From: a bacterium | Lineage (GTDB): Bacteria; Verrucomicrobiota; Verrucomicrobiia; Limisphaerales; UBA11358 | Direction: 5' to 3' | Assembly: GCA_021813325.1 (NCBI GenBank) | Contig: JAKALA010000031.1 | Location: 1-43,696 of the forward strand | Length of the DNA: 43,696 nucleotides | Shown: one piece after another, positions 34,263 through 41,978 of the stretch | Position numbering within the stretch: the stretch's first letter is position 1 | Layout of the letters: each line of letters begins with the position of its first letter | The notes under the pieces: generated by a model | What the model was told of the DNA's origin: nothing | The model's database searches: none | What the model saw: only the letters and a program-made list of their open reading frames with translations | Position numbers and translations under genes: made by a program

Positions 34263-35824
34263 TAATTGTTTCTTTCCGAAGCCGCAGTGCCAGCCATTGG
34301 CCGCCCGCCGATTTGTTCCAGCACCGCGGTGCCCACCAGCAGGTCCAGTTGCGATTGCAGGGCCAGGTTGTCGTAGCTGGCCTTGTCATGCTGGGCCTCC
34401 ATGAGCGCCTCCATGAGCTGGGCGCGAATGACTTTTTCGGTTTCCACCAGATCATTCTCGTAAGCGCGCGTATTGAGGTCACGGCTCTCGGTGGCGGCGT
34501 TCATGGCGTCCAGGGTGGCTTGATAGGATTTCTGGGCGGCGATCAATCCGAGAAACGCATCCTTGATCTGCAATCCGATGCCTTCCTGGAGCAGGATTTG
34601 TTCTTCCTTGATCTGGGCGACGCGGGCCTTGGTTTCGGCCACTTTGTTTTTGGTGAGGAAACCGCTGAACAGGGGAATTTCCACGCCGGCACCCACCGTC
34701 CAGCCTTCCTTGTTGGCATCCGTCGCCAGGCCGGCACTGTAATGATTCCACCAACGGTGCAGTTCGCCGGTCAAAGCCACTTTGGGATAATAGCCGCTTC
34801 GGGCGGCGCGCACCGCGCCTTCCGCCGACCGGATGCCCGCCTCGACCTGATTCCAGTCGGGATTAAACTGGTAACTGTCGGCCACGAGCGCGTCCAAATC
34901 TCCCTTGAACGGATGGTAAGGCAGTTCTTTTTCCGCCGGCTGCACGCTGGAATTCCAGGACAATCCCATCGTGTTGGCCAGGGCCGAGCGGGCCATGGCC
35001 TCGTTTTTTTCCAGCAAAGCCACCATGGAACGCAGCGATTCCACCATCACCTTGTTGTCCAGCCAGTCGGTTTTCTTGACCGTGCCGCTGCCTTCTTTAT
35101 ACATCGTTTCGGTCAGGCCCAGCGTGGCCTCCATCCGTTCCAAAGCGTCCTGGCCGATTTTATGCAGCCGCCCGGCCAGCACCGCCCCGTAGTAAAAGCG
35201 TTTGACGCTGTCGGTGATTTCCAAGTCGGTGCGCCGGGATTCCTGTTTCATCATCTCCACCAGGCCGGCGGTTTGCTCGCGCAAGCCCTGGCGCATCCCG
35301 CCATCATACAGCAGCCAGGTGACGTTCACGCTGCCCACAAAACTATCGGGGTCCATCACTTTGACATCCTGGGCGGGAACCGCTGTGGTTTGCGCGGGCG
35401 TGCTGACGGGAAGCGAAACCGCATTAGGCCCCAGCACACCAGCGGGAACCGTGATTACCGCCGTGCCAGCCGGCGTTTGAATCTGGCGGGCGGGAAAGAG
35501 GAAATCCGGCGCTTCATCCAGGCGTTGATAACCCGCCTTGCCGGCGATCTGGGGCCAGTAGCCCGCCAGCGCCTGCCGGTGCTGCGCCTCCGCCATGGCC
35601 ACGGCGAACCGCGAGGCCGGCCGGCGATGATTTTGGCTCAACGCCATGGCCAGACATTTTTCATACGAAAGGCACAAAACCGTTCCGCTGCCCAGCCGGT
35701 CGGCAAACGGCGAATTCGTCGCCGCCGGGGCACCGGCCGCCACGCGCAGGGAAATAATGACCGCCATGATCGCAAATCCCGCAGTGAATTTCTGGATCAT
35801 GTTTACTCGCAAAAAAATGTTCAT
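34262..35824 (-). CDS. TolC-type outer membrane efflux protein
   Basis: This protein of about 520 residues has an N-terminal signal peptide ('MIQKFTAGFAIMAVIISLRVAAGA') and two copies of the TolC/OEP helical hairpin, with 'YLALSQNHRRPASRF'-like and 'QVEAGIRSAEGAVRAARSGYYPKVAL'-like stretches typical of the family (key: Glu-Gly-Ala and Ala-Ala-Arg-Ser-Gly-Tyr-Tyr-Pro). TolC proteins trimerise into outer-membrane channels. The start is uncertain: ATG at 35824 is used, but ATG at 35800, beginning directly at the signal peptide, is almost as likely. The frame is open to 36160, yet that extension lacks signal-peptide character. It lacks neighbouring membrane-fusion and pump genes, which is unusual, and heads the four-gene operon with the binding protein and kinases. 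Confidence 0.88.
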   Translation of the reverse strand: MNIFLRVNMIQKFTAGFAIMAVIISLRVAAGAPAATNSPFADRLGSGTVLCLSYEKCLAMALSQNHRRPASRFAVAMAEAQHRQALAGYWPQIAGKAGYQRLDEAPDFLFPARQIQTPAGTAVITVPAGVLGPNAVSLPVSTPAQTTAVPAQDVKVMDPDSFVGSVNVTWLLYDGGMRQGLREQTAGLVEMMKQESRRTDLEITDSVKRFYYGAVLAGRLHKIGQDALERMEATLGLTETMYKEGSGTVKKTDWLDNKVMVESLRSMVALLEKNEAMARSALANTMGLSWNSSVQPAEKELPYHPFKGDLDALVADSYQFNPDWNQVEAGIRSAEGAVRAARSGYYPKVALTGELHRWWNHYSAGLATDANKEGWTVGAGVEIPLFSGFLTKNKVAETKARVAQIKEEQILLQEGIGLQIKDAFLGLIAAQKSYQATLDAMNAATESRDLNTRAYENDLVETEKVIRAQLMEALMEAQHDKASYDNLALQSQLDLLVGTAVLEQIGGRPMAGTAASERNN

Positions 35825-36134
35825 TAATGGTTTCAGCTTTCTGACGGGCCGGCACAGAACCGCTTCCGGCTTAAAAAAGTGTCGCGCCGGCAGGAACCAG
35901 ATGCGCATCCCCACCGACAAACACTGGCAAACCGTTTCGACAAAAGCGGCGGCCAGCACCGGATCACGGATAACACCCGTTTCGCCTGCAACGGACAACC
36001 TGAAGGCAAACACAGTGTCGCTTTCGCATTCGGCGAAACGGGAAATTTCTTTAGAAATTAAGCGGAAAAAATGAGGAATCCGAATGAGACAAAACACCGA
36101 ATCGTCTAGTTTCCAACTGTTTGCAGAAACATCG
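35825..36134. other. Intergenic region ahead of the tolC-kinase operon
   Basis: This 310-base stretch between mnmA and the tolC-type gene holds no recognisable gene. The minus-strand frame of tolC stays open through it, but the translation is not conserved-looking. A perfect inverted repeat AATTTCT-TT-AGAAATT sits at 36044-36059, a possible operator. A weak -35/-10 pair (TTGTCC, then TGTTAT 17 bases on) lies further downstream on the minus strand. The region is the obvious place for control of the signalling operon. Confidence 0.4.
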
Positions 36135-37220
36135 CTACCGGGCAATCCAACCGCCGCCAACCACCAGATCGGCCTGATAAAACACCGCCGCCTGCCCCGG
36201 TGTAATAGCCCGCGCCGGCGCGTGCAGTTTCACTTGCACGCGATTCCCATCCAACGGCATCACCGTGGCCGGCGCGCCGGGATGATTATATCGAATTTTG
36301 GCGGTGACTTCGATCGCTTCGGTGAGCTGGGGAAACGGATGCCAGTTGCACCGTTCCGCGATGAATTCATCACGGTCAAGGGCGGCATCGTCACCAACCA
36401 CGACACGGTTGTTTTCGGCATCCAGTTCCACCACATAAACCGGCTTGGGCGTGGTGATGCCCAGTCCTTTGCGCTGACCAATGGTGTAAAATTCGATGCC
36501 GTCGTGCTGACCCAACACGCGACCGTGCAGATCCACGATGTCGCCGCGATGCTGCTGCACCAGGTTCGCCTGCTGGAGAAAGCCGCCGTAGTTGTTGTCC
36601 GGCACAAAGCAGATTTCCATGCTCTCCTCCTTGTCGGCCGTTTTCAACTGACAGGCCCGCGCCACCTCACGCGTGTCGCTCTTGGTCTTTTCACCGAGAG
36701 GAAAAAGCGTGCGGGCAAGTTGATCCTGCCGGAGCGAAAACAGAAAATAACTTTGATCCTTGCGCGGGTCGCGTCCGCGTTTGAGCAGGTGACGTGAACC
36801 GTCGGCATTTTTCTCGATGCGCGCGAAATGGCCGGTGGCGATGAACTCCGCGCCGAGCTGATCGGCCCGGTCGATGAGCCGGCCAAATTTCAGGTTTTGA
36901 TTGCACATGACGCACGGATTGGGCGTGCGCCCGGCCTTGTATTCATCCGCAAAATACTGGATGACGTGTTTTTGGAAATCCGCCGATTCGTCGATGAGAT
37001 AATAGGGAATGCCGAGTTTGTGGGAAACGCCGCGCGCATCCGTCACCGCCTGCGGACCGCAGCACTTGTCCTCCGCGCGGTTCACACAATCCTGCGGCCA
37101 GAGTTTCAGGGTGATGCCGATAACCTCGAAGCCTTGTTCGATCAACAACGCCGCCGTGGCGGAGGAATCGACTCCGCCGCTCATGCCACAGACCACGCGT
37201 ATTTTGCTTTGCGTCAACAC
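36135..37220 (-). CDS. mnmA: tRNA-specific 2-thiouridylase MnmA
   Basis: MnmA adds sulfur to U34 of tRNA-Lys, -Glu and -Gln. The 361-residue protein has the ATP PP-loop 'SGGVDSS' at 14-20, the catalytic cysteine C106 in 'NPCVMCNQNLKF' and the second cysteine C204 in 'EICFVPD', with 'ATGHFARI' and 'KDQSYFLF' between. The C-terminal beta domain ends 'PGQAAVFYQADLVVGGGWI'. It starts with GTG at 37220; the next in-frame codon is TTG and no ATG exists before the PP-loop, so GTG is sensible. A near-consensus promoter sits eight bases ahead of the start, suggesting a leaderless message. Confidence 0.95.
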   Translation of the reverse strand: MLTQSKIRVVCGMSGGVDSSATAALLIEQGFEVIGITLKLWPQDCVNRAEDKCCGPQAVTDARGVSHKLGIPYYLIDESADFQKHVIQYFADEYKAGRTPNPCVMCNQNLKFGRLIDRADQLGAEFIATGHFARIEKNADGSRHLLKRGRDPRKDQSYFLFSLRQDQLARTLFPLGEKTKSDTREVARACQLKTADKEESMEICFVPDNNYGGFLQQANLVQQHRGDIVDLHGRVLGQHDGIEFYTIGQRKGLGITTPKPVYVVELDAENNRVVVGDDAALDRDEFIAERCNWHPFPQLTEAIEVTAKIRYNHPGAPATVMPLDGNRVQVKLHAPARAITPGQAAVFYQADLVVGGGWIAR

Positions 37221-37228
37221 GGTCAGCC

Positions 37229-37257
37229 ATTATAGGGCAAACCGGCGTGATCGCAAA
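37229..37257 (-). promoter_or_regulatory. Strong candidate promoter of mnmA, leaderless arrangement
   Basis: On the minus strand TTTGCG (37252-37257) and a perfect TATAAT (37229-37234) are separated by 17 bases. The -10 box ends eight bases before the GTG start of mnmA, so RNA synthesis would start at or within a base or two of the start codon. It lies in the gap right after the mannosyltransferase gene. Confidence 0.65.
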
Positions 37258-37260
37258 CCA

Positions 37261-38001
37261 TCAGTTAGGGGGAGTTTTCCGGCGCGGCCGGCGGCGGCAA
37301 CAGTTCTGCAGCCACAACCGCCAGACCAGCCAGAAGGCTTCATTGATGATGCCGCCCGCCATTTTGGATTGCCCGGCGGTGCGATCGGTAAAGGTGATCG
37401 GCACTTCCGCCACGCGATACCCTTCGCGCCACAAGCGGTTGGTGATTTCGATCTGAAAGCTGTAACCGTTGGAATGCACGGCCTGATCCATGATGGCCTG
37501 CAAGGCGCGGCGGCGAAAACATTTGTAACCGCCGGTCGGATCAGTGAACGGCATGCCGGTCACGAGCCAGACATAAACCCCGGCGCAACGGCTCAACAGC
37601 AGCCGGCTCAACGGCCAGTTGAGCACGCGCACGCCGCCGGTGTATCGAGAACCCAAAACCAGGTCGGCCTGTTCCGCCTTTTTCAAAAAGTTGGGGATTT
37701 CATCCGGGTCGTGGGAAAAATCACAATCCATCTCGAAGACGAATTCATAATTTTTCTCCAACGCCCATTTGAATCCGGCGAGATACGCGCGGCCGAGTCC
37801 TTCCTTGCCGGCACGGTGCAAGACTTGAACCCGCGAATGTTTGGCGGCCAGCATGTCGGCAATTTTGCCGGTGCCATCCGGCGAATTGTCATCCACCACC
37901 AGCACATCCACCGCCACAGGCAGCGAAAGGAGTTTGGCCACCATTCGCTCGAGATTTTCCCGCTCGTTGTAGGTGGGCAAAAGGATGACTGTTTCGTTCA
38001 T
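37261..38001 (-). CDS. Polyprenol monophosphomannose synthase-like glycosyltransferase
   Basis: This family 2 glycosyltransferase has 246 residues and resembles DPM1/Ppm1: 'VILLPTYNERENLERMV' at the start, 'VVDDNSPDGTGKIAD' at about 35-49, 'GKEGLGRAYLAGFKWAL', the DxD-type 'EMDCDFSHDPDEIP', 'GSRYTGG', and 'DPTGGYKCFRRRAL'. The enzyme would load mannose or glucose onto a polyprenyl phosphate in the inner membrane leaflet, for use by membrane glycosyltransferases. No membrane helix is needed at the C-terminus and none is clear, though 'WLVWRLWL' is hydrophobic. The tail is Arg-rich. The start is the ATG at 38001. Next to it on the same side is only a broken gene. Confidence 0.92.
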   Translation of the reverse strand: MNETVILLPTYNERENLERMVAKLLSLPVAVDVLVVDDNSPDGTGKIADMLAAKHSRVQVLHRAGKEGLGRAYLAGFKWALEKNYEFVFEMDCDFSHDPDEIPNFLKKAEQADLVLGSRYTGGVRVLNWPLSRLLLSRCAGVYVWLVTGMPFTDPTGGYKCFRRRALQAIMDQAVHSNGYSFQIEITNRLWREGYRVAEVPITFTDRTAGQSKMAGGIINEAFWLVWRLWLQNCCRRRPRRKTPPN

Positions 38002-38052
38002 GCGGCGCGCAGATGTTTCCGCAAATTTCCCCGCAAAACAAGCGGGAATTCA

Positions 38053-38352
38053 TCAGCGCACCGCCTCCAAGCGAAGGAACAGCGCCGGCTGGTCGCCGAC
38101 TGGAACAGCGAATTTCATTAGGGCATTCGTGCCCGGCACCGGATCGCCAAAAGGCTCCCACTCGATCAAGTTGGTGGAGCTATACGCCTGATACGCCACA
38201 CCCGGAACCCCCGTCCAGATCAGCCAAGTGTTGTCCAGCACGCTCGAAGCGAGCTTGGGCGCCACGGTTGGCACCAGCAAATAATTTTGGCCGGTGATGG
38301 AAGCCGTCACGTTGGAATAGGTCAGCGCAGCGGGCACAAACAGGTTGACCTG
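38053..38352 (-). pseudogene. C-terminal remnant of a secreted multidomain protein
   Basis: About 100 residues remain, reading toward a normal stop codon at 38053. Directly upstream, at 38353-38355, the frame runs into a stop, and the DNA beyond belongs to a transposase on the other strand. The fragment ends with the pattern 'WTGVPGVAYQAYSSTNLIEWEPFG' (key: Gly-Val-x-Tyr-Gln-x-Tyr-Ser-Ser-Thr-Asn-Leu) and 'FLRLEAVR', a C-terminal module I associate with large secreted Verrucomicrobiota proteins. No start codon with a signal peptide exists, so the gene has lost its 5' part and is probably dead. An in-frame GTG at 38337 could be used only as a chance start. Confidence 0.65.
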
Positions 38353-38900
38353 TTAACCAAACTCCCGTCCTCCAAACCGCCTTCCGTTACAGCGCCGCTG
38401 CCAGCGAACTACACCGCCGCCTCGACTTCAAAACCGATCGCGCCAGTGTTCGCCGGTGGGCCTTGGCTAACAAGCTCGCCCCAGACACGCGATACAAAAC
38501 TCCGCGCAAACCCGTTAAACGCTGGCAGGTCCGTGATCTGGGCGCGCCCTGGCAATATGCCGCCACCCCACATCCCTTTCTGTCCAACTCCCACGACCAA
38601 CAAGTCATGCTCGATTTATTGGATGATGCCACCCGCCCCAAAACGTTCCGTGTTGCGCCCGGTCCCAAACTGTCCTTGCTGGCCCTTCGTCTGGAGCCGG
38701 CAAACCAACGTCCGCGTCGGTGACGACGGCAAAGTCCCCGTCGGCTCCCAACGCCAATCCATCGATCCACCACCGCGTTCCAAGGTCATCCGCTGCTTGC
38801 GTCCCGCCAAGCCCCTGCGCCAAACCCATCGTCCCGCCCCATTGTCCAGTCTGTTAGCCTGGCCTCCTTTTGCTCGCACGCAAATGTCTCCTTTTGAAAA
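38349..38900 (+). pseudogene. Degenerate transposase remnant, integrase-core type
   Basis: On the plus strand a frame open from 38349 to 38723 reads like the start of a DDE transposase with integrase core (IS481/ISNCY-like): 'AASELHRRLDFKTDRASVRRWAL', 'KPVKRWQVRDLGAPWQY', then 'LDLLDDATR', where the second Asp of the DD pair would be part of the catalytic region. After about 38690 the similarity continues in another frame with a C-terminal-looking 'NVRVGDDGKVPVGSQRQS'. The middle, with the rest of the catalytic triad, is missing. I therefore read it as an internally deleted and frameshifted relic. It has no ends with visible inverted repeats. Its left edge coincides with the break in the secreted-protein gene. 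The family name is from memory and only moderately secure. Confidence 0.6.
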
Positions 38901-38961
38901 CAACACGACAGACTGGAAAAGATTCATTGCCAGCGGAAATGCACCGGCATAGTTTGGCCCG

Positions 38962-39735
38962 ATGTTTGCATCGTTGATCACCGATTTCGTGAACATCGGC
39001 TATTTGATTCATCATCCCTGGCTGTTGCTGGTGTTTGTGTTTCAATTGTGGATGTTTATCGACGCCCTGCGCCGTCAGGAATGGCTGTGGAGCGTATTCA
39101 TCTTCATCGGCTTCGGGCTGTCGGCCATCCTGTATTATTTTCTGGTTTACCGTGCGGCGGCCCCCGAAGCCACGCAAGGTTTTGAACTGCCCGGCGCTCA
39201 AAGCCGTCGTCGCATCAAGGAACTGCAAACGCAAATTCATCATCTCGACAACGCCTACCATCATTTTCAGCTCGGGGATGTTTACTTTCAACGCGGCAAA
39301 TTTTCCGAAGCCGAGAAATGTTATCGGGCCGCCTTGGAACGGGAACCCAACGACATCGACGCCCGCGCGCACCTCGGCCAATGTCTGCTGCGCCAGAAAC
39401 GCCCGGCGGAGGCGCGTCCGCTGTTGCAAGCCGTCTGCCAGGAAAATTACAAACACGATTACGGGCATTCCCTGATGGCCTATGCGGAAGCGCTCACCGC
39501 GTTAAATGAAACCGAGGCCGCCTTTGAAGTCTGGCAGCATGTGGTGCAAAATCACTCCTACGCCCGCGCGAAGGTGCAGTTTGCCGAGATGTGCCTGGCC
39601 AGAAACCAACCGGAGCCGGCGCGCGAACAGCTCAATGAAGTGATCAAAGACGACGCCCACGCGCCGAGTTTTCAGCGGCGGCGCGACCGCGTCTGGGTGC
39701 TGCGCGCGCGCCTGTTGCTCCGGCAACTGGGTTGA
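38962..39735 (+). CDS. Membrane-anchored tetratricopeptide repeat protein
   Basis: This 257-residue protein has two hydrophobic helices near the N-terminus (about 18-34 and 42-62) and then a soluble part from residue 80 with TPR repeats: 'AYHHFQLGDVYFQRGKFSEAEKCYRAALEREPND' (key: Gly-Asp-Val-Tyr...Gly-Lys-x-x-Glu-Ala-Glu...Pro-Asn-Asp) followed by 'ARAHLGQCLLRQKRPAEARPLL' and two more. A cytoplasmic TPR domain tethered to the membrane would act as a docking platform. The N-terminal part with 'FIDALRRQEWLW' recalls membrane modules that precede phospholipase-like or TPR domains in this phylum. No partner genes are adjacent. The start is the ATG at 38962, directly after the transposase remnant. 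Confidence 0.82.
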   Translation: MFASLITDFVNIGYLIHHPWLLLVFVFQLWMFIDALRRQEWLWSVFIFIGFGLSAILYYFLVYRAAAPEATQGFELPGAQSRRRIKELQTQIHHLDNAYHHFQLGDVYFQRGKFSEAEKCYRAALEREPNDIDARAHLGQCLLRQKRPAEARPLLQAVCQENYKHDYGHSLMAYAEALTALNETEAAFEVWQHVVQNHSYARAKVQFAEMCLARNQPEPAREQLNEVIKDDAHAPSFQRRRDRVWVLRARLLLRQLG

Positions 39736-39738
39736 TGG

Positions 39739-40104
39739 TCAGCGCGAAAAGGCCAGATACGGAAAGCCCAGAACCGGCAGCAGCAAAACCACCAGCATCG
39801 CCAAGATGCCCTTGCCCCGGGCCTGACACAACTTCACGCAAAGCACGATGTAGAGCACCTCCCCGACGAGCGGAATCAACAACACCAGAAACCACCAGCC
39901 GGACATTTGTGCGGCCCGAAACAACGGGATGACATTTAAAATGGGAGCCCAAATGAGCAGCCCCGGCCGCATGCCGCATTTTTCGCAGATGCGTTTATTG
40001 CAGTAACAAAAGAACAAATAAACCATCAGGGAAATGACCAAGACCCCGGCCACCAATCCGCCACCCAAAGCGATGTTAAATATCTGCTGCAAATTATGGT
40101 TCAT
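39739..40104 (-). CDS. Small four-helix membrane protein, DUF5684-like
   Basis: This 121-residue protein has about four membrane helices. The key stretches are 'CEKCGMRPGLLIWAPILNVIPLFRAAQMSGWWFLVLLIPLVGEVLYIVLCV' (key: Pro-Ile-Leu-Asn-x-x-Pro-Leu...Trp-Trp...Ile-Pro-Leu-Val) and the C-terminal 'LPVLGFPYLAFSR'. This resembles the DUF5684 family, which is widespread and uncharacterised. Two cysteines in 'CEKCG' could bind metal but stand alone. It converges with the TPR gene, three bases apart, with no terminator between. The start is the ATG at 40104. Function unknown. Confidence 0.7.
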   Translation of the reverse strand: MNHNLQQIFNIALGGGLVAGVLVISLMVYLFFCYCNKRICEKCGMRPGLLIWAPILNVIPLFRAAQMSGWWFLVLLIPLVGEVLYIVLCVKLCQARGKGILAMLVVLLLPVLGFPYLAFSR

Positions 40105-40264
40105 GTTTTAATCTGATGCCTGGCCTTACGCTGGAATTCCGTTCAGAACAACCCGGACGTTGCCGATGTTATTGTCAAAACCGCCGGTAAATGCAAGGTA
40201 ATTTGCCCGCCGGGTTCCACGCTTTTGCCTTTTGCCTACTGTGCGTTTCTCTTATCCTGCGAGC

Positions 40265-41860
40265 ATGTCAGGAATCATCGCCATCGTTGGTCGTCCGAAT
40301 GTCGGCAAATCCGCGCTGTTTAATCGCATTGCCGGCAAGCGCATTGCCATTGTGCATGACATGCCGGGCGTGACGCGGGACCGCGTTACCGCCGAAGTCG
40401 AATGGCAGGGACATCCATACACTTTGATGGATACCGGCGGCATCGGCCTGATGCGGCGCGAAAAGTCGAACGACCTCATCGTCAAAGCCGCCGTGGATCA
40501 GGTGGAACTGGCAATTGAAGCGGCGCACGCCATTATTTTTGTGGTCAATGTCATGGATGGAATCGTGCCGCTGGATCTGGAAGTGGCCCAACGCTTGCGG
40601 AAAAGCGGCAAGCCGGTTTTTGTGGCGGTCAACAAAGTGGATAACTTCAACTACGAAAGCCAGGTCACGGAATTCGCCCGGCTCGGATTTCCAAAAGTCT
40701 TTCCGGTGACGGCCATTCACGGCAATGGCATTCCGGTCCTGATGCAAGCCGCGCTGGCCATGTTGCCGGCGGCCCCGATTGCCGAAGCGGCTTCGGAAGC
40801 TGAGGCGGACAACCAGGAAAATGTTGATGATGGTGAAAAATCCGGGGAAAAACCGGAACGCCGAGGTCCGCTCAAAATCGCCATCGTTGGCCGGCCCAAC
40901 GTCGGCAAATCATCAATCATCAATGCGCTGACGCATTCCGAGCGGGTCATCGTCACGCCGGTTGCGGGGACCACCCGCGATTCCATTGACGTGCCGTTCG
41001 AGGTGGAAACCGACGGCGTTCGCCAAAAATATATTCTCATCGACACCGCCGGCATGCGCAAAGCCCGACGCGTGGATGACACGGTCGAATTTTTCAGCGT
41101 GCAGCGCTCGGAAGATTCGATTGCGCGCAGCGACATCACGCTCCTGGTGATCGACGCCGAAGCCGGCATCACCGAGCAGGACAAGAAAATCGCCGACGTC
41201 ATTGTGGAGCAACGCCGCGCCTGTATTATCGTCATCAACAAATGGGATCTCTTTGACCAGCCGGTCCGCTCCGCGCGGGAAAAGGAAATACAGAAGCGCA
41301 ATGAAAAGCGCCGCACCGAAGGCCAGGCCAAAGACCTGACCACGCTGGGTGAATTTGGCCAATGGGTCCAGGAAAAACTGTTCTTTCTGGATTACGCGCC
41401 GGTGATTTTCACCTCGGCCAAATCCGGCTTTCATTTGCCCCGGCTGCTGGAAGCCGTTCGTTATCTCGCCGCACAATTGCAACAGAAAATTCCAACGTCG
41501 GTCTTGAATCGCACTTTGCATGACGCCGTGGAGCGTCGCCAGCCAATCAGCAGTCAGGGGCATCGATTGAAGTTTTACTACGCCACGCAAGTGCGGCAGG
41601 CACCGCCGACCTTTTTGCTGTTCGTCAACAACGAAACGCTTCTGAGCGATCAATACAAAAAATATCTGGCGGGCGAAATGCGCGCCGCCTTCGGCTACGA
41701 AGGCTGCCCCATTGTGCTGGCGCCGAAAGCACGGCCCAAAACCGTCGAGTCCAAACGCAAGTTCCGCCCCACCGAAAAGCCGCAAAAATCTTCGGAGCAC
41801 AAGCCCCGTCACCGATCTCGCATCGGCGGCTTGTCCCGGCGGCCAAATCGGAAGCGCTAA
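40265..41860 (+). CDS. der: Ribosome-assembly GTPase Der (EngA)
   Basis: Der is an essential tandem GTPase needed for 50S assembly. The protein of 531 residues has two G domains, each with the loop 'GRPNVGKS' (9-16 and 209-216), followed by 'DTGGIG' and 'DTAGMRKARR' respectively, and 'NKVD' and 'NKWD'. A KH-like C-terminal domain follows ('FYYATQVRQAPPTFLLFVNN', key residues only), and a basic tail rich in Arg and Lys ends the protein. An acidic linker of about 30 residues joins the G domains. The frame is open from 40232, but the ATG at 40265 gives the expected start 'MSGIIAIVGRPN'. A weak TTTGCC/TATCCT pair lies just upstream. Confidence 0.97.
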   Translation: MSGIIAIVGRPNVGKSALFNRIAGKRIAIVHDMPGVTRDRVTAEVEWQGHPYTLMDTGGIGLMRREKSNDLIVKAAVDQVELAIEAAHAIIFVVNVMDGIVPLDLEVAQRLRKSGKPVFVAVNKVDNFNYESQVTEFARLGFPKVFPVTAIHGNGIPVLMQAALAMLPAAPIAEAASEAEADNQENVDDGEKSGEKPERRGPLKIAIVGRPNVGKSSIINALTHSERVIVTPVAGTTRDSIDVPFEVETDGVRQKYILIDTAGMRKARRVDDTVEFFSVQRSEDSIARSDITLLVIDAEAGITEQDKKIADVIVEQRRACIIVINKWDLFDQPVRSAREKEIQKRNEKRRTEGQAKDLTTLGEFGQWVQEKLFFLDYAPVIFTSAKSGFHLPRLLEAVRYLAAQLQQKIPTSVLNRTLHDAVERRQPISSQGHRLKFYYATQVRQAPPTFLLFVNNETLLSDQYKKYLAGEMRAAFGYEGCPIVLAPKARPKTVESKRKFRPTEKPQKSSEHKPRHRSRIGGLSRRPNRKR

Positions 41861-41978
41861 CCGTTTGCCAAAGTCACAATAAGCTGCGACCGGACTGGAG
41901 ATCTCGCCCGATTCGAAAGCAAGATTTTGGGCAATTCATCGCTGGCCTTACGCCGTTAAACAAACTACTTTTTCCGCC

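Noticed and set aside
35825-36160. N-terminal extension of the tolC-type frame to 36160
   Set aside because: The added 112 residues have no signal peptide, contain several Cys and look like non-coding translation; the signal peptide begins at 35800-35824.
38287-38952. Long plus-strand frame opposite the broken secreted gene
   Set aside because: Its first two thirds translate a non-biological Pro/Ser-rich string; only the last third matches transposase-like sequence in that frame.
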